Positions 46,444 to 55,781 of a stretch of DNA of 64,000 bases are shown piece by piece. Location: contig PDRJ01000037.1 of NCBI GenBank assembly GCA_002748065.1, positions 1 through 64,000 on the forward strand, in the 5' to 3' direction. Both the position numbers and the translations under genes were made by a program. The DNA is from Bacteroidota bacterium. GTDB taxonomy: Bacteria > Bacteroidota > Bacteroidia > Bacteroidales > BM520. Under the pieces are notes generated by a model, which worked only from the letters and a program-made list of their open reading frames with translations, was not told where the DNA came from and searched no databases. The stretch's first letter is position 1, and the number at the start of each line of letters is the position of its first letter.

Positions 46444-48372
46444 ATGTTGAAAAAACAGTGGATTAGCCTGTTGGCTCTTGGGATCCTCTTCCTCTTTTTT
46501 TCGTCCGTTTTACAGGCACAGAATAGGCGGGCAAAGCGTTTTTTTGAACGTGCTGAAGCGGCTTTACAGGCGTATGATTACGGTAAAGCCTTGGCTTTTC
46601 TGGATAAGGCGGTGGATGCAGACTCTCTCTATTTTGAGGCTTGGCAGATGATGGGCGATCTTTCTCTGTTGGAGGAGGATGAATTTCGGGCAATTCATGC
46701 TTATCGTAAGGCATTGGCTTCTCGGGAGGGGGCTCCCAAAGACATGCTGATGACATTGGCGCGGTTGGAGTGGTCGAAAGGTTATTATGAGGAGGCTGAT
46801 GCGCACTTTTCTCAGTATGCTCAGAAGGGTGAGTTGAGCGAAAGAACAGCCTGTTTTCTGGAAGAGATGCATGAGCGTATCGCCTTTGCTCGCGAGCTTA
46901 TGGCGCATCCCGTACCCTTTGACCCACAAAACCTTGGTCCTGAAGTGAACTCCCCTTATGATGACTATATCAATGCGGTGAGTGTGGATGATCGCGTGAT
47001 GATGCTGACCGTAAAGGCACCCTCTTCGTACCATTACCCTTTTGGCGATGAATACCGCACAGAGGATTTTTACCTATCTCGTAGAGATTCCGCAGGGTGG
47101 GGGAAGGCAACGAGTTTGGGACCTCCTGTGAATACTCGGGGGAATGAGGGGGCCCTATCTCTTTCGCCGGATGGGCAGTTTCTCCTTTTTACCGGGTGTG
47201 ACCGTCCGGATAATAATGGGCGTTGTGACCTTTATCTTTCGTATCGTGAGGGGGATTGTTGGAGCGAAGCCGTCAACTTGGGACGGATGGTCAATAGCGA
47301 TTATTGGGAGGCACAACCTGCGATCTCTTCCGACGGAAAGACCCTCTATTTTGTGAGCAACCGCAAAGGGGGGCATGGGGAGACCGATATTTGGCGTACG
47401 ACCATCAATAGGGATGGCTCCCTTTCCAAACCGGAGAATATGGGGGATGTGATTAATACAAAGGGGAGTGAGATGGCACCCTATATTCATCCTGATGGAA
47501 ATACGCTCTATTTTGCTTCTGATGGCCACCTGGGTATGGGGGGGAAGGATCTCTTTGTGAGTAGGCGCATAAAGGGAAATGAGTGGAGTAAACCCGAAAA
47601 TCTGGGTTATCCGGTGAATACCTGGGCCGATGAGTTGTCGTTGATCGTGGCGCCGGATGGGAAAAGAGCCTATTTTTCGTCGGATAAACGTGAGGGAGAG
47701 GGAGGCTATGATGTGTATGTCTTTGCTCTTCCGGAAGAGGTAAGACCTACCCCTGTGACCTATCTGAAGGGGCGGGTTTATGACCGTGAGACGGGAGTGC
47801 CGCTGCAAGCCGATTTTGTGCTTTCCGATGTGGTTACCGGAGAGGAGCGGGTGGCCTCTTTTTCTGATAGGGAGGACGGCACCTTTCTGGTGTGTATTCC
47901 CGGAGGGTGCGACTACTTTCTGCATGTGGTGAAGGAGGGTTATTTGTATTATTCGGATAGCTTTTTTCTGCAGGAAGAGAACTCTGTGTTGCATCCCTTT
48001 GAAAAGGATGTGCCCCTCGTGCCTTTAAAAAAAGGAAATGTGTTGGTTACTCGGAATATCTTCTTCGATACGGATAGGTATGAGGTGAAAGAGGTTTCCC
48101 TGCCGGAGTTGCTGATGGTAAAACAGCTCCTGGATGATAATCCGGGGGTGAAAATGGAGGTTGTGGGACATACGGATAGTATGGGAACACCCGATTACAA
48201 CAGGCGGTTATCAGAGAACCGGGCAAAAGCAGTGGTGGAGAAACTTCTTGGCTTGGGCATTTCAGCGGATCGATTGTCTTACAAAGGGATGGGGAGTACC
48301 ATGCCGGTGGATGTCAATAACACTCCGGAGGGACGAGCAAAGAATCGTCGTACGGAGTTTGTGATTCAGTGA
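46444..48372 (+). CDS. OmpA-family outer-membrane protein with TPR, PD40 repeats and carboxypeptidase-regulatory-like domain
   Basis: SPDGQFLLFTG / SSDGKTLYFVSN / HPDGNTLYFASDG / APDGKRAYFSSD repeats; C-terminal VVGHTDSMGTPDYNRRLSENRAKAV. Confidence 0.92.
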   Translation: MLKKQWISLLALGILFLFFSSVLQAQNRRAKRFFERAEAALQAYDYGKALAFLDKAVDADSLYFEAWQMMGDLSLLEEDEFRAIHAYRKALASREGAPKDMLMTLARLEWSKGYYEEADAHFSQYAQKGELSERTACFLEEMHERIAFARELMAHPVPFDPQNLGPEVNSPYDDYINAVSVDDRVMMLTVKAPSSYHYPFGDEYRTEDFYLSRRDSAGWGKATSLGPPVNTRGNEGALSLSPDGQFLLFTGCDRPDNNGRCDLYLSYREGDCWSEAVNLGRMVNSDYWEAQPAISSDGKTLYFVSNRKGGHGETDIWRTTINRDGSLSKPENMGDVINTKGSEMAPYIHPDGNTLYFASDGHLGMGGKDLFVSRRIKGNEWSKPENLGYPVNTWADELSLIVAPDGKRAYFSSDKREGEGGYDVYVFALPEEVRPTPVTYLKGRVYDRETGVPLQADFVLSDVVTGEERVASFSDREDGTFLVCIPGGCDYFLHVVKEGYLYYSDSFFLQEENSVLHPFEKDVPLVPLKKGNVLVTRNIFFDTDRYEVKEVSLPELLMVKQLLDDNPGVKMEVVGHTDSMGTPDYNRRLSENRAKAVVEKLLGLGISADRLSYKGMGSTMPVDVNNTPEGRAKNRRTEFVIQ

Positions 48373-48548
48373 TTTGCTGAGGAGTGTTGGAGGCCTGTCC
48401 GGGCGGACTGTCTGGGGGATGCATAGAGAAGATAGAGGGAGCGTTTTACGCCTCTCGGGAAGGTAGATGTACCTTAAAATGGTTAAAATATTTTTTCTTT
48501 TGCCTTGATTGTCTTAAATTTGCACGCGATTTTTAACAAGATTATTAT

Positions 48549-50486
48549 ATGATTCATATTACATTACCCGATGGTTCGGTGAAAGAGTATGCCGCCGGTT
48601 CTTCTGCAATGGACGTGGCTATGAGCATCTCGGAGGGGCTTGCTCGCAATGTGCTTGCTGCGAAGGTAAATGGAGAGGTGCAAGATGCTTTACTCCCTAT
48701 CCATGAGGATGTAACGCTAGAACTTCTCACATGGAACGACCCAGAAGGTAAGGCCACCATGTGGCATTCATCAGCACACCTAATGGCTGAGGCGGTGGAA
48801 CAACTCTATCCGGGGGTTAAGTTCGGAATCGGCCCGGATATCGAAAATGGATTTTATTACGATATTGATTTTGGGGAGTACTCCATCACGGATGCAGATC
48901 TGGTGAAGATAGAGAAGCGGATGTTGGCACTTGCCAAAGAGAAGCAGACTTACATCCGTAAAAATGTTTCCAAGGAGGGGGCCCTCTCTTATTTTACGGA
49001 GAAAGAGGATCCCTATAAGTTGGAACTTATTGGTGAATTGGAGGATGGGCAGATCACCTTTTATGAGAGTGGAACCTTTGTGGACCTTTGCCGTGGGCCC
49101 CACCTTCCCAGTACCGCGCCCATTAAAGCGGTTAAGTTGCTTAGCATTGCCGGAGCCTATTGGCGTGGCGATGAAACCCGGAAGCAATTGACACGAATCT
49201 ATGGAATTACGTTCCCTAAGAAAAAAGAGCTTACCGAATATCTTGAGATGTTGGAGGAGGCTAAAAAACGGGATCACCGTAAGTTGGGGAAAGAGCTTGA
49301 AATCTTTACTTTCTCGCAGCAGGTGGGACTGGGGTTGCCTCTGTGGCTTCCCAAAGGAGCGGAGCTTCGTTCCCGTCTTGAAACATTCCTTAAGGAGGTT
49401 CAGCGTAAAGCCGGATATCAACAGGTGATCACCCCCCATATTGGTAATGTAAACCTGTATAAAACCTCTGGACACTACCAGAAATATGGAGAGGATAGTT
49501 TCCGCCCCATTACCACTCCGGTAGAGGGGGAAGCGTATTTCCTTAAACCCATGAACTGTCCGCATCATTGTGAGATCTTTGCTTCCAAGCCGCACTCCTA
49601 TAAGGATTTGCCCATTCGTTTAGCAGAGTTTGGTACCGTGTATCGTTATGAGCAGAGTGGGGAGTTGCATGGGTTGACACGGGTGCGTGGTTTTACCCAG
49701 GATGATGCCCACATCTTCTGTACTCCGGATCAGGTGAAAGAGGAGTTTAAGAAGGTGATGGATATCGTGATGTATATTTTTAAAGCGCTTGATTTTAAAG
49801 ATTTTATCACCCAGATATCCCTCCGTGATCGGGATAACCTTGAGAAGTATATCGGTTCGGAAGAGAATTGGGAGAAAGCGGAGCGTGCCATTATGGAGGT
49901 TGCGCAAGAGCGTGATTTGGAGACTGTTGTGGAGTATGGTGAAGCGGCATTCTATGGTCCTAAGATGGACTTTATGGTGCGTGATGCCCTGGGACGTAAG
50001 TGGCAGTTGGGGACGATCCAGGTTGATTATAACCTTCCGGAACGTTTTGGGCTGGAGTACACGGGTAGTGATAACGAAAAACACCGTCCGGTGATGATCC
50101 ATCGTGCCCCCTTCGGCTCCATGGAGCGTTTTGTGGCGGTATTGATGGAACATTGTGCCGGAGATTTCCCTCTTTGGCTCGCTCCGGAGCAGGTGGTGAT
50201 CCTCCCCATTAGTGAAAAATATAACGACTATGCAGAAAAACTTTTAAATCTGCTAAATAATTCAGATATTCGCGCCCAAGTTGATTGGCGGGCAGAGAAG
50301 ACGGGTAGAAAGATTCGCGATGCAGAGCTTAAGAAGATTCCGTTTATGCTGGTTGTCGGTGAAAAAGAGGAGAGTGATCATCTCGTCTCTGTGAGAAAAC
50401 GTGGAGAAGGGGATCTGGGGACAATGAAGGTAGAAGCGTTTGTCGACCTGTTGCATCGTACCGTAAAGAAGATGATGGAAGGGTAA
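48549..50486 (+). CDS. thrS: Threonyl-tRNA synthetase
   Basis: TGS domain, [24 protein letters not shown], class II aaRS motifs, anticodon-binding C-terminus. Confidence 0.97.
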   Translation: MIHITLPDGSVKEYAAGSSAMDVAMSISEGLARNVLAAKVNGEVQDALLPIHEDVTLELLTWNDPEGKATMWHSSAHLMAEAVEQLYPGVKFGIGPDIENGFYYDIDFGEYSITDADLVKIEKRMLALAKEKQTYIRKNVSKEGALSYFTEKEDPYKLELIGELEDGQITFYESGTFVDLCRGPHLPSTAPIKAVKLLSIAGAYWRGDETRKQLTRIYGITFPKKKELTEYLEMLEEAKKRDHRKLGKELEIFTFSQQVGLGLPLWLPKGAELRSRLETFLKEVQRKAGYQQVITPHIGNVNLYKTSGHYQKYGEDSFRPITTPVEGEAYFLKPMNCPHHCEIFASKPHSYKDLPIRLAEFGTVYRYEQSGELHGLTRVRGFTQDDAHIFCTPDQVKEEFKKVMDIVMYIFKALDFKDFITQISLRDRDNLEKYIGSEENWEKAERAIMEVAQERDLETVVEYGEAAFYGPKMDFMVRDALGRKWQLGTIQVDYNLPERFGLEYTGSDNEKHRPVMIHRAPFGSMERFVAVLMEHCAGDFPLWLAPEQVVILPISEKYNDYAEKLLNLLNNSDIRAQVDWRAEKTGRKIRDAELKKIPFMLVVGEKEESDHLVSVRKRGEGDLGTMKVEAFVDLLHRTVKKMMEG

Positions 50487-50542
50487 ATTTTTGTAAAACC
50501 CATTCTATATTTTTTGTTTAATTAAAGATAGGAGATTTAGCC

Positions 50543-51094
50543 ATAGCACATTATCGAGGCAGAGGAAGAAGACCTCATCGTAGGAACATAGAGAATCCAC
50601 ATCGGATCAATAAATTTATAACCGCCCCGGTTGTCCGCGTGGTCGGTGAAAACGTGGAGTCGGGAATCATGAACCTTCGTGATGCATTGGCATTGGCAGA
50701 GAGTCAAGAGCTGGATCTTGTGGAGATCTCTCCCAATGCAAATCCCCCCGTTTGTAAAATTATCGATTATAAAAAGTTCCTCTACGAACAGAAAAAAAAG
50801 CAGAAAGAGATTAAGGCAAAGACCGCTAAAGTGGTGGTGAAGGAGATTCGTATGGGACCTAATACCGATGAGCATGATTTTAATTTTAAGTTGAAACATG
50901 CAATCAATTTCCTGGAAGAAGGGGCAAAGGTGAAGGTAGATGTGTTTTTTAAAGGCCGTTCCATTATTTATAAGGACAAAGGAGAGATTATTCTCCTGAA
51001 ATTTGCCAAAGAACTTGCCGAATACGGCAAGGTAGAGCGAATGCCCAAGTTGGAAGGAAAACGAATGATAATGATTATCGCTCCCAAAAAGTGA
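50543..51094 (+). CDS. infC: Translation initiation factor IF-3 (predicted AUA start at 50543; ORF tool begins at GTG 50639)
   Basis: In-frame upstream peptide (I/M)[40 protein letters not shown] continues IF-3 homology; AGGAG 8 nt before [32 protein letters not shown]. Confidence 0.93.
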   Translation: MAHYRGRGRRPHRRNIENPHRINKFITAPVVRVVGENVESGIMNLRDALALAESQELDLVEISPNANPPVCKIIDYKKFLYEQKKKQKEIKAKTAKVVVKEIRMGPNTDEHDFNFKLKHAINFLEEGAKVKVDVFFKGRSIIYKDKGEIILLKFAKELAEYGKVERMPKLEGKRMIMIIAPKK

Positions 51095-51138
51095 TAATCT
51101 TTTGTAAATAGTACTATTAACGGTTAAAAATTGTATCA

Positions 51139-51333
51139 ATGCCGAAAATGAAGAGTAAAGCCAGTGCAAAAAAACGGTTTACGTTTACTGGCAGCGGAAA
51201 ATTGAAAAGAAAGCATGCGTACAAGAGCCACATTCTGACTAAAAAGTCAAAGAAAAGAAAGCGTAACCTTCGCTACTTTTCTATCGTGGACAGTACAGAC
51301 GCCGCAAACGTAAAAGAGATGCTTTGTAAGTAA
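51139..51333 (+). CDS. rpmI: 50S ribosomal protein L35
   Basis: [45 protein letters not shown]. Confidence 0.97.
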   Translation: MPKMKSKASAKKRFTFTGSGKLKRKHAYKSHILTKKSKKRKRNLRYFSIVDSTDAANVKEMLCK

Positions 51334-51405
51334 ATCAATGAATGTTAAACTTACTTTCAGCTTTTAAGCACTTGAAAAGGTCGCTGAAGTAAAAAAAATG
51401 AAGTA

Positions 51406-51750
51406 ATGCCAAGATCAGTAAATGCAGTAGCTTCCCGACAAAGAAGAAAAAAAATACTGAACCGTACAAAAGGTCAGTTCGGGAGAAGAAAAAATGTCTG
51501 GACGGTCGCCAAGAACTCTTGGGAAAAAGGTCAACAGTATGCCTACCGCGACAGACGCAACAAGAAACGCAATTTCCGCGCACTTTGGATCCAGCGGATT
51601 AACGCAGCAGCTCGTGAACACGGAATGTCTTATTCTGCTTTCATGGGAAAAATACATGCCAAGAACATCGAAATAAGCCGCAAAACACTCGCGGATTTGG
51701 CTATGAATAATCCGGAAGCATTTAAGGCTATCGTGGATGCCGTGAAGTAG
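51406..51750 (+). CDS. rplT: 50S ribosomal protein L20
   Basis: [73 protein letters not shown]. Confidence 0.97.
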   Translation: MPRSVNAVASRQRRKKILNRTKGQFGRRKNVWTVAKNSWEKGQQYAYRDRRNKKRNFRALWIQRINAAAREHGMSYSAFMGKIHAKNIEISRKTLADLAMNNPEAFKAIVDAVK

Positions 51751-51787
51751 ACAGCTCCTATTTCTTATATAATTTCTATAGCAGAGG

Positions 51788-51828
51788 GAAGCTCTTGTAA
51801 TTTTTTTTACGGGAGCTTCTTTTTTTTG
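51788..51828 (+). terminator. Rho-independent terminator after rplT
   Basis: GAAGCTC...GAGCTTC stem followed by TTTTTTTT. Confidence 0.8.
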
Positions 51829-51848
51829 CAATGAGTAATTGTTTTAGA

Positions 51849-52146
51849 ATGTGATAATGTGGTAATATGATAATGTGGTAATGTGATAATGTGGTAATGT
51901 GATAATGTGGTAATGAGGTAATGCGGTAATGTGGTAATGTGATAATGTGGTAATGTGATAATGTGGTAATGTGGTAATGTGGTAATGTGGTAATGTGATA
52001 ATGTGGTAATGTGGTAATGTGGTAATGTGGTAATGTGGTAATGTGGTAATGCGGTAATGTGATAATGTGATAATGTGATAATGTGATAATGTGGTAATGT
52101 GGTAATGTGGTAATGTGGTAATGTGGTAATGTGGTAATGTGGTAAT
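51849..52146. repeat. ~300-bp octamer tandem repeat (TGTGGTAA / TGTGATAA units)
   Basis: About 37 consecutive 8-bp units with few substitutions. Confidence 0.95.
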
Positions 52147-52195
52147 GAAGACGGAAGACGGAAGACGGAAGACGGAAGACGGAAGACCGAAGTCG
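52147..52195. repeat. Heptamer tandem repeat (GAAGACG)x~7
   Basis: gaagacggaagacggaagacggaagacggaagacggaagaccgaagtcg, directly abutting the octamer array. Confidence 0.9.
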
Positions 52196-52320
52196 GGAGA
52201 CCGAAGAAGGAAGAGGGAAGTTGGAAGTCGATTTTTTGCGAACGTTGCCGCTAAAACAAGCCAAAGGCTAACAGCTAACTAACAGCTAAAAGCCAACAGC
52301 CGGTAAGCCCCGTAGGGGGA
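52196..52320 (+). repeat. Composite noncoding module, copy 3
   Basis: GGAAGTTGGAAGTCGATTTTTTGCGAACGTTGCCGCTAAAACAAGCCAAAGGCTAACAGC...AAAAGCCAACAGCCGGTAAGC repeated almost identically at 52560..52675. Confidence 0.9.
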
Positions 52321-52480
52321 TAGGTTCGTTACAACACCAAACAAGGCCCCCTTCTCTGTGGCAACGCCTTTGTAACAGCACCATAGTAATCACCTCCAAA
52401 GAGCTCCGTAGGAGCGACACCTTTGTAACAGCAATGATGCCCCCTCCCACCCAAACCCCGTAGGGGTGACACCTTTTTAC
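52300..52480 (+). repeat. Cluster of short CCGTAGGRGYGACACCTTTGTAACAGCA repeats
   Basis: Copies near 52308, 52409, 52456, plus a fourth near 52666. Confidence 0.75.
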
Positions 52481-52535
52481 GATTAGTAATTAGGAATTAC
52501 CTGGATATTATACGATTATCTTTTTTTTAAATGTG

Positions 52536-52690
52536 ACAATGCGGCGATATGGTAATGAAGTCGGGAGACCGAAGAAGGGAGAGGGAAGTTGGAAGTCGAT
52601 TTTTTGCGAACGTTGCCGCTAAAACAAGCCAAAGGCTAACAGCTAAAAGCCAACAGCCGGTAAGCTCCGTAGGGGTGACACCTTTTTTGT
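52536..52690 (+). repeat. Composite noncoding module, copy 4 (with a degenerate stub of the octamer repeat)
   Basis: AATGTGACAATGCGGCGATATGGTAATGAAGTCGGGAGACCGAAGAAGGGAGAGGGAAGTTGGAAGTCGATTTTTTGCG..., same order of parts as copy 3. Confidence 0.9.
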
Positions 52691-52811
52691 AATTCATTCG
52701 TCGGTAGCCCTTTTGGGGAGATAAAAAACGTTACCAGACACGCATATTCTGGAATATGACCTTTTCAATAATAAGCCATTAATGCCTTTTCCTATCGAAT
52801 TTAGATCCGTT

Positions 52812-53378
52812 CTATAGCAAAATGATGATATAAATGAGAGGGATGGCGATGCCTGCCAAGGTCCAAATAAGGCCGCGCCGTGTGATGCCGTATTTTCCCT
52901 TAATCATAAAGATTCCTGAGAAGGCTAACCAGATTAGCCCTACGGCAAAAAAATCGGAAAACCATGTCCAATATTTGATGGGATCATAGTGTAGGTAGGT
53001 GAACTCACCGAATATGGGGCGACGTTTTACGCGCTCAACGACCCCCTTCCCCGTGGGCATATCCATCACCACATTCCCCCCTTTGATGAAGATCTTTAGC
53101 GTGTGGTCGTTGGGGAAATAGTGCTTTTTATATTTATGCTCCAGGTCTAGTGCTTGCATAAGTTGCATTACCTCCTCGTCGGAACTCTCCTTTCCGCTCT
53201 CCAAAGGTTCTACCTGCACCTCCTCTGTGGTGATTTTATATTTGGGATCCCATATCTCCATGTGATTCATCCCTATCCCTGATAGGGCATAAATAAGGGT
53301 CATTGCAAAGAAAAAAAATCCTGCATCGCGATGGGTGACCCGTAAAAATTTTCGGAATTTCATACTGTTGTAATACAT
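52812..53378 (-). CDS. PepSY-associated TM-helix domain protein
   Basis: FLRVTHRDAGFFFFAMTLIYALSGIGMNH...YLHYDPIKYWTWFSDFFAVGLIWLAFSGIFMIKGKYGITRRG. Confidence 0.85.
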   Translation of the reverse strand: MYYNSMKFRKFLRVTHRDAGFFFFAMTLIYALSGIGMNHMEIWDPKYKITTEEVQVEPLESGKESSDEEVMQLMQALDLEHKYKKHYFPNDHTLKIFIKGGNVVMDMPTGKGVVERVKRRPIFGEFTYLHYDPIKYWTWFSDFFAVGLIWLAFSGIFMIKGKYGITRRGLIWTLAGIAIPLIYIIILL

Positions 53379-53381
53379 AAA

Positions 53382-53409
53382 AAGGAGTATTTCCAGAAAA
53401 ATACTCCTT
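53382..53409 (-). terminator. Rho-independent terminator between the two minus-strand genes
   Basis: AAGGAGTAT...ATACTCCTT with a T-run on the minus strand. Confidence 0.75.
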
Positions 53410-53433
53410 CAATTACACTATTGTAATGATAAT

Positions 53434-54024
53434 TTACTTGACCTCATCAATGGTTTCGCAAGCAATACTAAAGAATGAGAGGTATCCTTCCTCGCTATTT
53501 TTCAATTTCTCTCTCATGGCATTAATCTGCTCCATAGCATGGTCGTTCTCATCATGATCTTCGCCCTCTTTTGCCTCTTTTTCGTGGTCGGCTCCCCCTG
53601 TATGGATCTTCTTTTCGGACTCTTTGTGGCTCTCTGCTTCTACTTCTGCTTGCCACTCGTCAAGGTAGGTTTTATCAACTTTAAGCTCCTCTACAAGGCC
53701 GGTAACGACGACCACTGATCCTTCCAATTCTTGTTTGAATGCAGGGATGTTATCGTCGGCTGTAACTTTCACGCGATCCTCGCAGTCGGGATGCATCAGG
53801 AAAAGACGTTTTCCGCCGTGTTTACACACGTGTGCAACCTCTCCTTTAATACGTACCTGCTTGCCCGTGAGACTCTTTGGGGCTTTAAGAAAAGTCGGTA
53901 CGTCAACTTCAATGATTGAAGAGGTCTCTTTGGCTGCACTCTCTTTGTTTGTAGACTGGGTTCCGCTATTGTTGCAGGCCATGAACAGAACTGCAATTAG
54001 GAAAAAAGGGAATAACTTTCTCAT
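53434..54024 (-). CDS. Lipoprotein with OB-fold-like domain and His/acid-rich segment
   Basis: MRKLFPFFLIAVLFMACNN lipobox; SLTGKQVRIKGEVAHVCKHGGKRLFLMHPDCEDRVKV; start at internal Met. Confidence 0.7.
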   Translation of the reverse strand: MRKLFPFFLIAVLFMACNNSGTQSTNKESAAKETSSIIEVDVPTFLKAPKSLTGKQVRIKGEVAHVCKHGGKRLFLMHPDCEDRVKVTADDNIPAFKQELEGSVVVVTGLVEELKVDKTYLDEWQAEVEAESHKESEKKIHTGGADHEKEAKEGEDHDENDHAMEQINAMREKLKNSEEGYLSFFSIACETIDEVK

Positions 54025-54095
54025 AGATGCTATCTTTAGGGTATTAAAAATGATTTTCTTATGGGACAAAGGTAGGAAAAAAGTTGGAATACTAT

Positions 54096-54842
54096 TTACT
54101 CCTTGTTCCATATTTTCCACGCTTTTTTTGCTTGTTCCTCTAGCATGCCCCACCCGTTAATGATCTGACAACCTTGCTTTTCTGCTATCGTTAGCAGTTG
54201 TGTTTTTGGGGGATTGTAAATTAAATCGATGACGGTAACCCCTTTCCGAAGGAAATAGGAGGGGAGGGGGGGCATCGCTTCTGTATGGGGAAACATGCCC
54301 ACAGGGGTGGTGTTGATCACCAGGTCTATCTCCTGAGACAGTGTCGGCGTAAGTTCTTCGTATGATCGTTGCTGTAGGGTCGGTTGCGCCTTTCGTGAGA
54401 CGGAGATATAGGGGATGTGGCTTTTTTGCAGCACATGACAGATCGCATGGGCGGCTCCTCCTGTTCCTAAAACGAGAGCATGGTGAAAATGGTTCCCTTG
54501 TTGTTCCAGTATTTTTTGAAAGCCATAGGTGTCGGTATTGTGCCCGTGGAGGGTGATCTTGTGGGCGTCTCGTTGAATCACGACGGTGTTGACAGCTTTG
54601 ACGTGCTTTGCCTCCGCGGAGAGCGTATCAAGAAAGGGGATAATGGTTTGCTTGTAGGGGATGGTTACGTTGACCCCACGAAGATCCGGCATCTTATGCA
54701 CCAGGTCCAGAATGGCCGAGGCTTCTGCTAGCTCGAAACAGTCGTAGGTGTGCGAAAGCCCTTCTCGTTGAAAGAAATTATTAAAGAAAGCAGGAGAGAA
54801 GGAGTGTGTTAGCGATCTTCCGATGAGTCCGTATTGTGCCAT
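54096..54842 (-). CDS. aroE: Shikimate dehydrogenase
   Basis: YGLIGRSLTHSFSPAFFNNFF...GVNVTIPYKQTI...HGHNTDTYGF...LGTGGAAHAI; start overlaps the stop of the upstream gene. Confidence 0.94.
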   Translation of the reverse strand: MAQYGLIGRSLTHSFSPAFFNNFFQREGLSHTYDCFELAEASAILDLVHKMPDLRGVNVTIPYKQTIIPFLDTLSAEAKHVKAVNTVVIQRDAHKITLHGHNTDTYGFQKILEQQGNHFHHALVLGTGGAAHAICHVLQKSHIPYISVSRKAQPTLQQRSYEELTPTLSQEIDLVINTTPVGMFPHTEAMPPLPSYFLRKGVTVIDLIYNPPKTQLLTIAEKQGCQIINGWGMLEEQAKKAWKIWNKE

Positions 54843-55777
54843 TAGCTTGTTGAATGAGGATGTTTTTTTGCTAAAAGCTCGATAACAGTGATGGAGGCAA
54901 CACCTAAGGTGATCCAGATAAGGGCAAATAAAACCTCTCGGGAGAAGCTTTCCGGAAAGTATTGTTGATAGTTGACGATGATTTGGCTTCCATCCTTGAG
55001 AAGAGCCTCTCCCGATGCGTTCGTCAAATATACAGGGCGTTGCCAAGGCCATAAGATTCGTAATGAGCCGAGAATAAAACCGGTGAGAAGCGCAATGGTC
55101 TGATTGCGGTATTTTCTTAATACGAGCGATAGAAGGTGGGAGAAGGCCAACAGTCCTAAGGCAGCTCCAATGATAACAGGGATCAAGATTTGCAGATTGA
55201 GTTCGTTGACTGCATCAATCATTACTAACTGATAATTGCCCATGACAAAGAGGATGAAGGAGCCCGATAAACCGGGAAGAATCATGGAACAGACGCCCGC
55301 AGCACCACATAACAAAAGGTAGAGGAAGCTGTCATTCTCTGTGGCCGGATTTAATAATGAGATAATGATAGCAATACTTAGCCCTGTAAAAAGGCTTATT
55401 ATTACGCTCTTATGCCATTTTGATACGGTTTTCCCCACGAAATAGACGGATGCCAACACCAGGCCAAAGAAGTAGGCCCATACGTACACCGGATAGTGGT
55501 TGAAGAGGTAGTCAAACAACCGAGCCAGAGAGAGGATGGCAATGGCTACCCCTCCAAAGACCGTAATCAAAAACCAGAGGTCTGTCTCTTTTGCAAAGGC
55601 TTTGAACTTTCCGGATATCAACAGTTTGAACGTCCTTATATTGAACGATTTAATGGCATTGATAAGTCGTTCAAAGATGTTGGTAATAAGGGCAATAGTG
55701 CCACCGGATACGCCGGGAATTACGTTGGCAGCTCCCATGGCAATACCTTTTAGTAGAAGGGTGAGATAGGTTTGCAT
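54842..55777 (-). CDS. DUF368 domain membrane protein
   Basis: GIAMGAANVIPGVSGGTIALI...MILPGLSGSFILFVMGNY...LLTGFILGSLRILWPW. Confidence 0.92.
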   Translation of the reverse strand: MQTYLTLLLKGIAMGAANVIPGVSGGTIALITNIFERLINAIKSFNIRTFKLLISGKFKAFAKETDLWFLITVFGGVAIAILSLARLFDYLFNHYPVYVWAYFFGLVLASVYFVGKTVSKWHKSVIISLFTGLSIAIIISLLNPATENDSFLYLLLCGAAGVCSMILPGLSGSFILFVMGNYQLVMIDAVNELNLQILIPVIIGAALGLLAFSHLLSLVLRKYRNQTIALLTGFILGSLRILWPWQRPVYLTNASGEALLKDGSQIIVNYQQYFPESFSREVLFALIWITLGVASITVIELLAKKHPHSTS

Positions 55778-55781
55778 AGCG

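Noticed and set aside
48515-48522. TAAATTTG (-7-like box) upstream of thrS, and similar boxes at 43925 (ffh), 58111 (glmM) and 10943
   Set aside because: -7-like boxes without a well-spaced -33 TTTG; too weak to report as promoters individually
48780-49595. 271-aa ORF antisense to thrS
   Set aside because: Shadow ORF over a universally conserved gene
51849-52195. CRISPR-like array
   Set aside because: Units are 7-8 bp with no unique spacers and no cas genes nearby; simple tandem repeats
51776-52264. 162-aa minus-strand ORF with HYHITTLP repeats
   Set aside because: The 8-aa periodicity is simply three 8-bp units read on a strand without stop triplets; it overlaps the rplT terminator and has no independent coding evidence
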